Shown here in pieces: positions 6,415 to 6,492 of a DNA stretch of 6,492 nucleotides. Under the pieces are notes generated by a model. It made no database searches. It saw only the letters and a program-made list of their open reading frames with translations, and was not told where the DNA came from. Numbering within the stretch: position 1 is the first letter of the stretch; each line of letters starts with the position of its first letter. A program made the translations under genes and the position numbers. Source of the stretch: Gemmatimonadota bacterium (GTDB lineage: Bacteria > Gemmatimonadota > Gemmatimonadetes > Gemmatimonadales > GWC2-71-9); the NCBI GenBank assembly GCA_025360265.1, contig JANYCP010000187.1:1-6492 (forward strand), given 5' to 3'.

Positions 6415-6492
6415 TCAGGACTTCGCGGCCGGTTCCGCAGCAGGTTCGGCGGTGGCCGGCTCCGCGGCATACTTGCGGCGGAAGCGGTCGAT
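6415..6492 (-). CDS. rpmE: Ribosomal protein L31, C-terminal end (5' part outside window)
   Basis: Only the last 25 residues are in the window. IDRFRRKYA resembles the (V/I)(D/E)(R/K)F..(K/R)(Y/F) end of bacterial L31, a small protein of the large ribosomal subunit. A low-complexity tail, AEPATAEPAAEPAAKS, follows, which many L31 proteins lack. The order rpmE, prfA, prmC is common in bacteria and supports the call. The TGA stop at 6417-6415 lies 8 nt before the prfA start, so the genes are probably cotranscribed. With so few residues the call rests on one motif plus context. Confidence 0.72.
   Translation of the reverse strand: MDRFRRKYAAEPATAEPAAEPAAKS

Noticed and set aside
1..6492. A novel defence, mobile or CRISPR-like system
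   Set aside because: Every stretch is accounted for by conserved housekeeping genes. No direct repeats, inverted terminal repeats, transposase or integrase motifs, or composition breaks were seen.

Overview
This 6.5 kb window is a very compact piece of chromosomal housekeeping DNA, GC-rich and almost wholly coding. No RNA gene, mobile element, CRISPR array or recognisable terminator was seen. A LolA-type periplasmic lipoprotein carrier and a membrane-anchored C-terminal processing protease point to a bacterium with two membranes. The set of protein families (an rpmE-prfA-prmC run, a YlbF-family protein, tmk, an S41 peptidase, a DUF2520 protein, lolA) and the base composition would fit Gemmatimonadota or a related phylum. 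That placement is inference, made without a database search.

Left part, + strand (2-1146): the 3' end of a DAHP synthase gene (first step of the shikimate pathway) is followed directly by lolA. The most likely lolA start is a CTG codon that overlaps the DAHP synthase TGA stop, with a GGAAG ribosome binding site 6 nt upstream.

Right part, - strand (6492 down to 1133): one apparent operon runs, in transcription order, rpmE (only its last 25 codons are present), prfA (RF1), prmC (RF1/RF2 glutamine methyltransferase), ylbF-like, tmk (dTMP kinase), an S41 peptidase and a DUF2520 Rossmann protein. The only intergenic gap is 8 nt, between rpmE and prfA. The later junctions overlap by 11, 4, 1, 4 and 4 nt. 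The two transcription units converge and their coding sequences overlap tail to tail by 14 bp (1133-1146).

Functionally the operon joins translation termination (RF1 and the enzyme that methylates its GGQ glutamine), a ribosomal protein, DNA precursor synthesis (Tmk) and envelope proteolysis (S41 peptidase), plus two proteins of uncertain role (YlbF-like and DUF2520). I found no evidence of a new defence or mobile system. What deserves attention is the gene-junction architecture: the CTG start, the chain of stop/start overlaps, the convergent coding overlap and the near-exclusive use of TGA stops.
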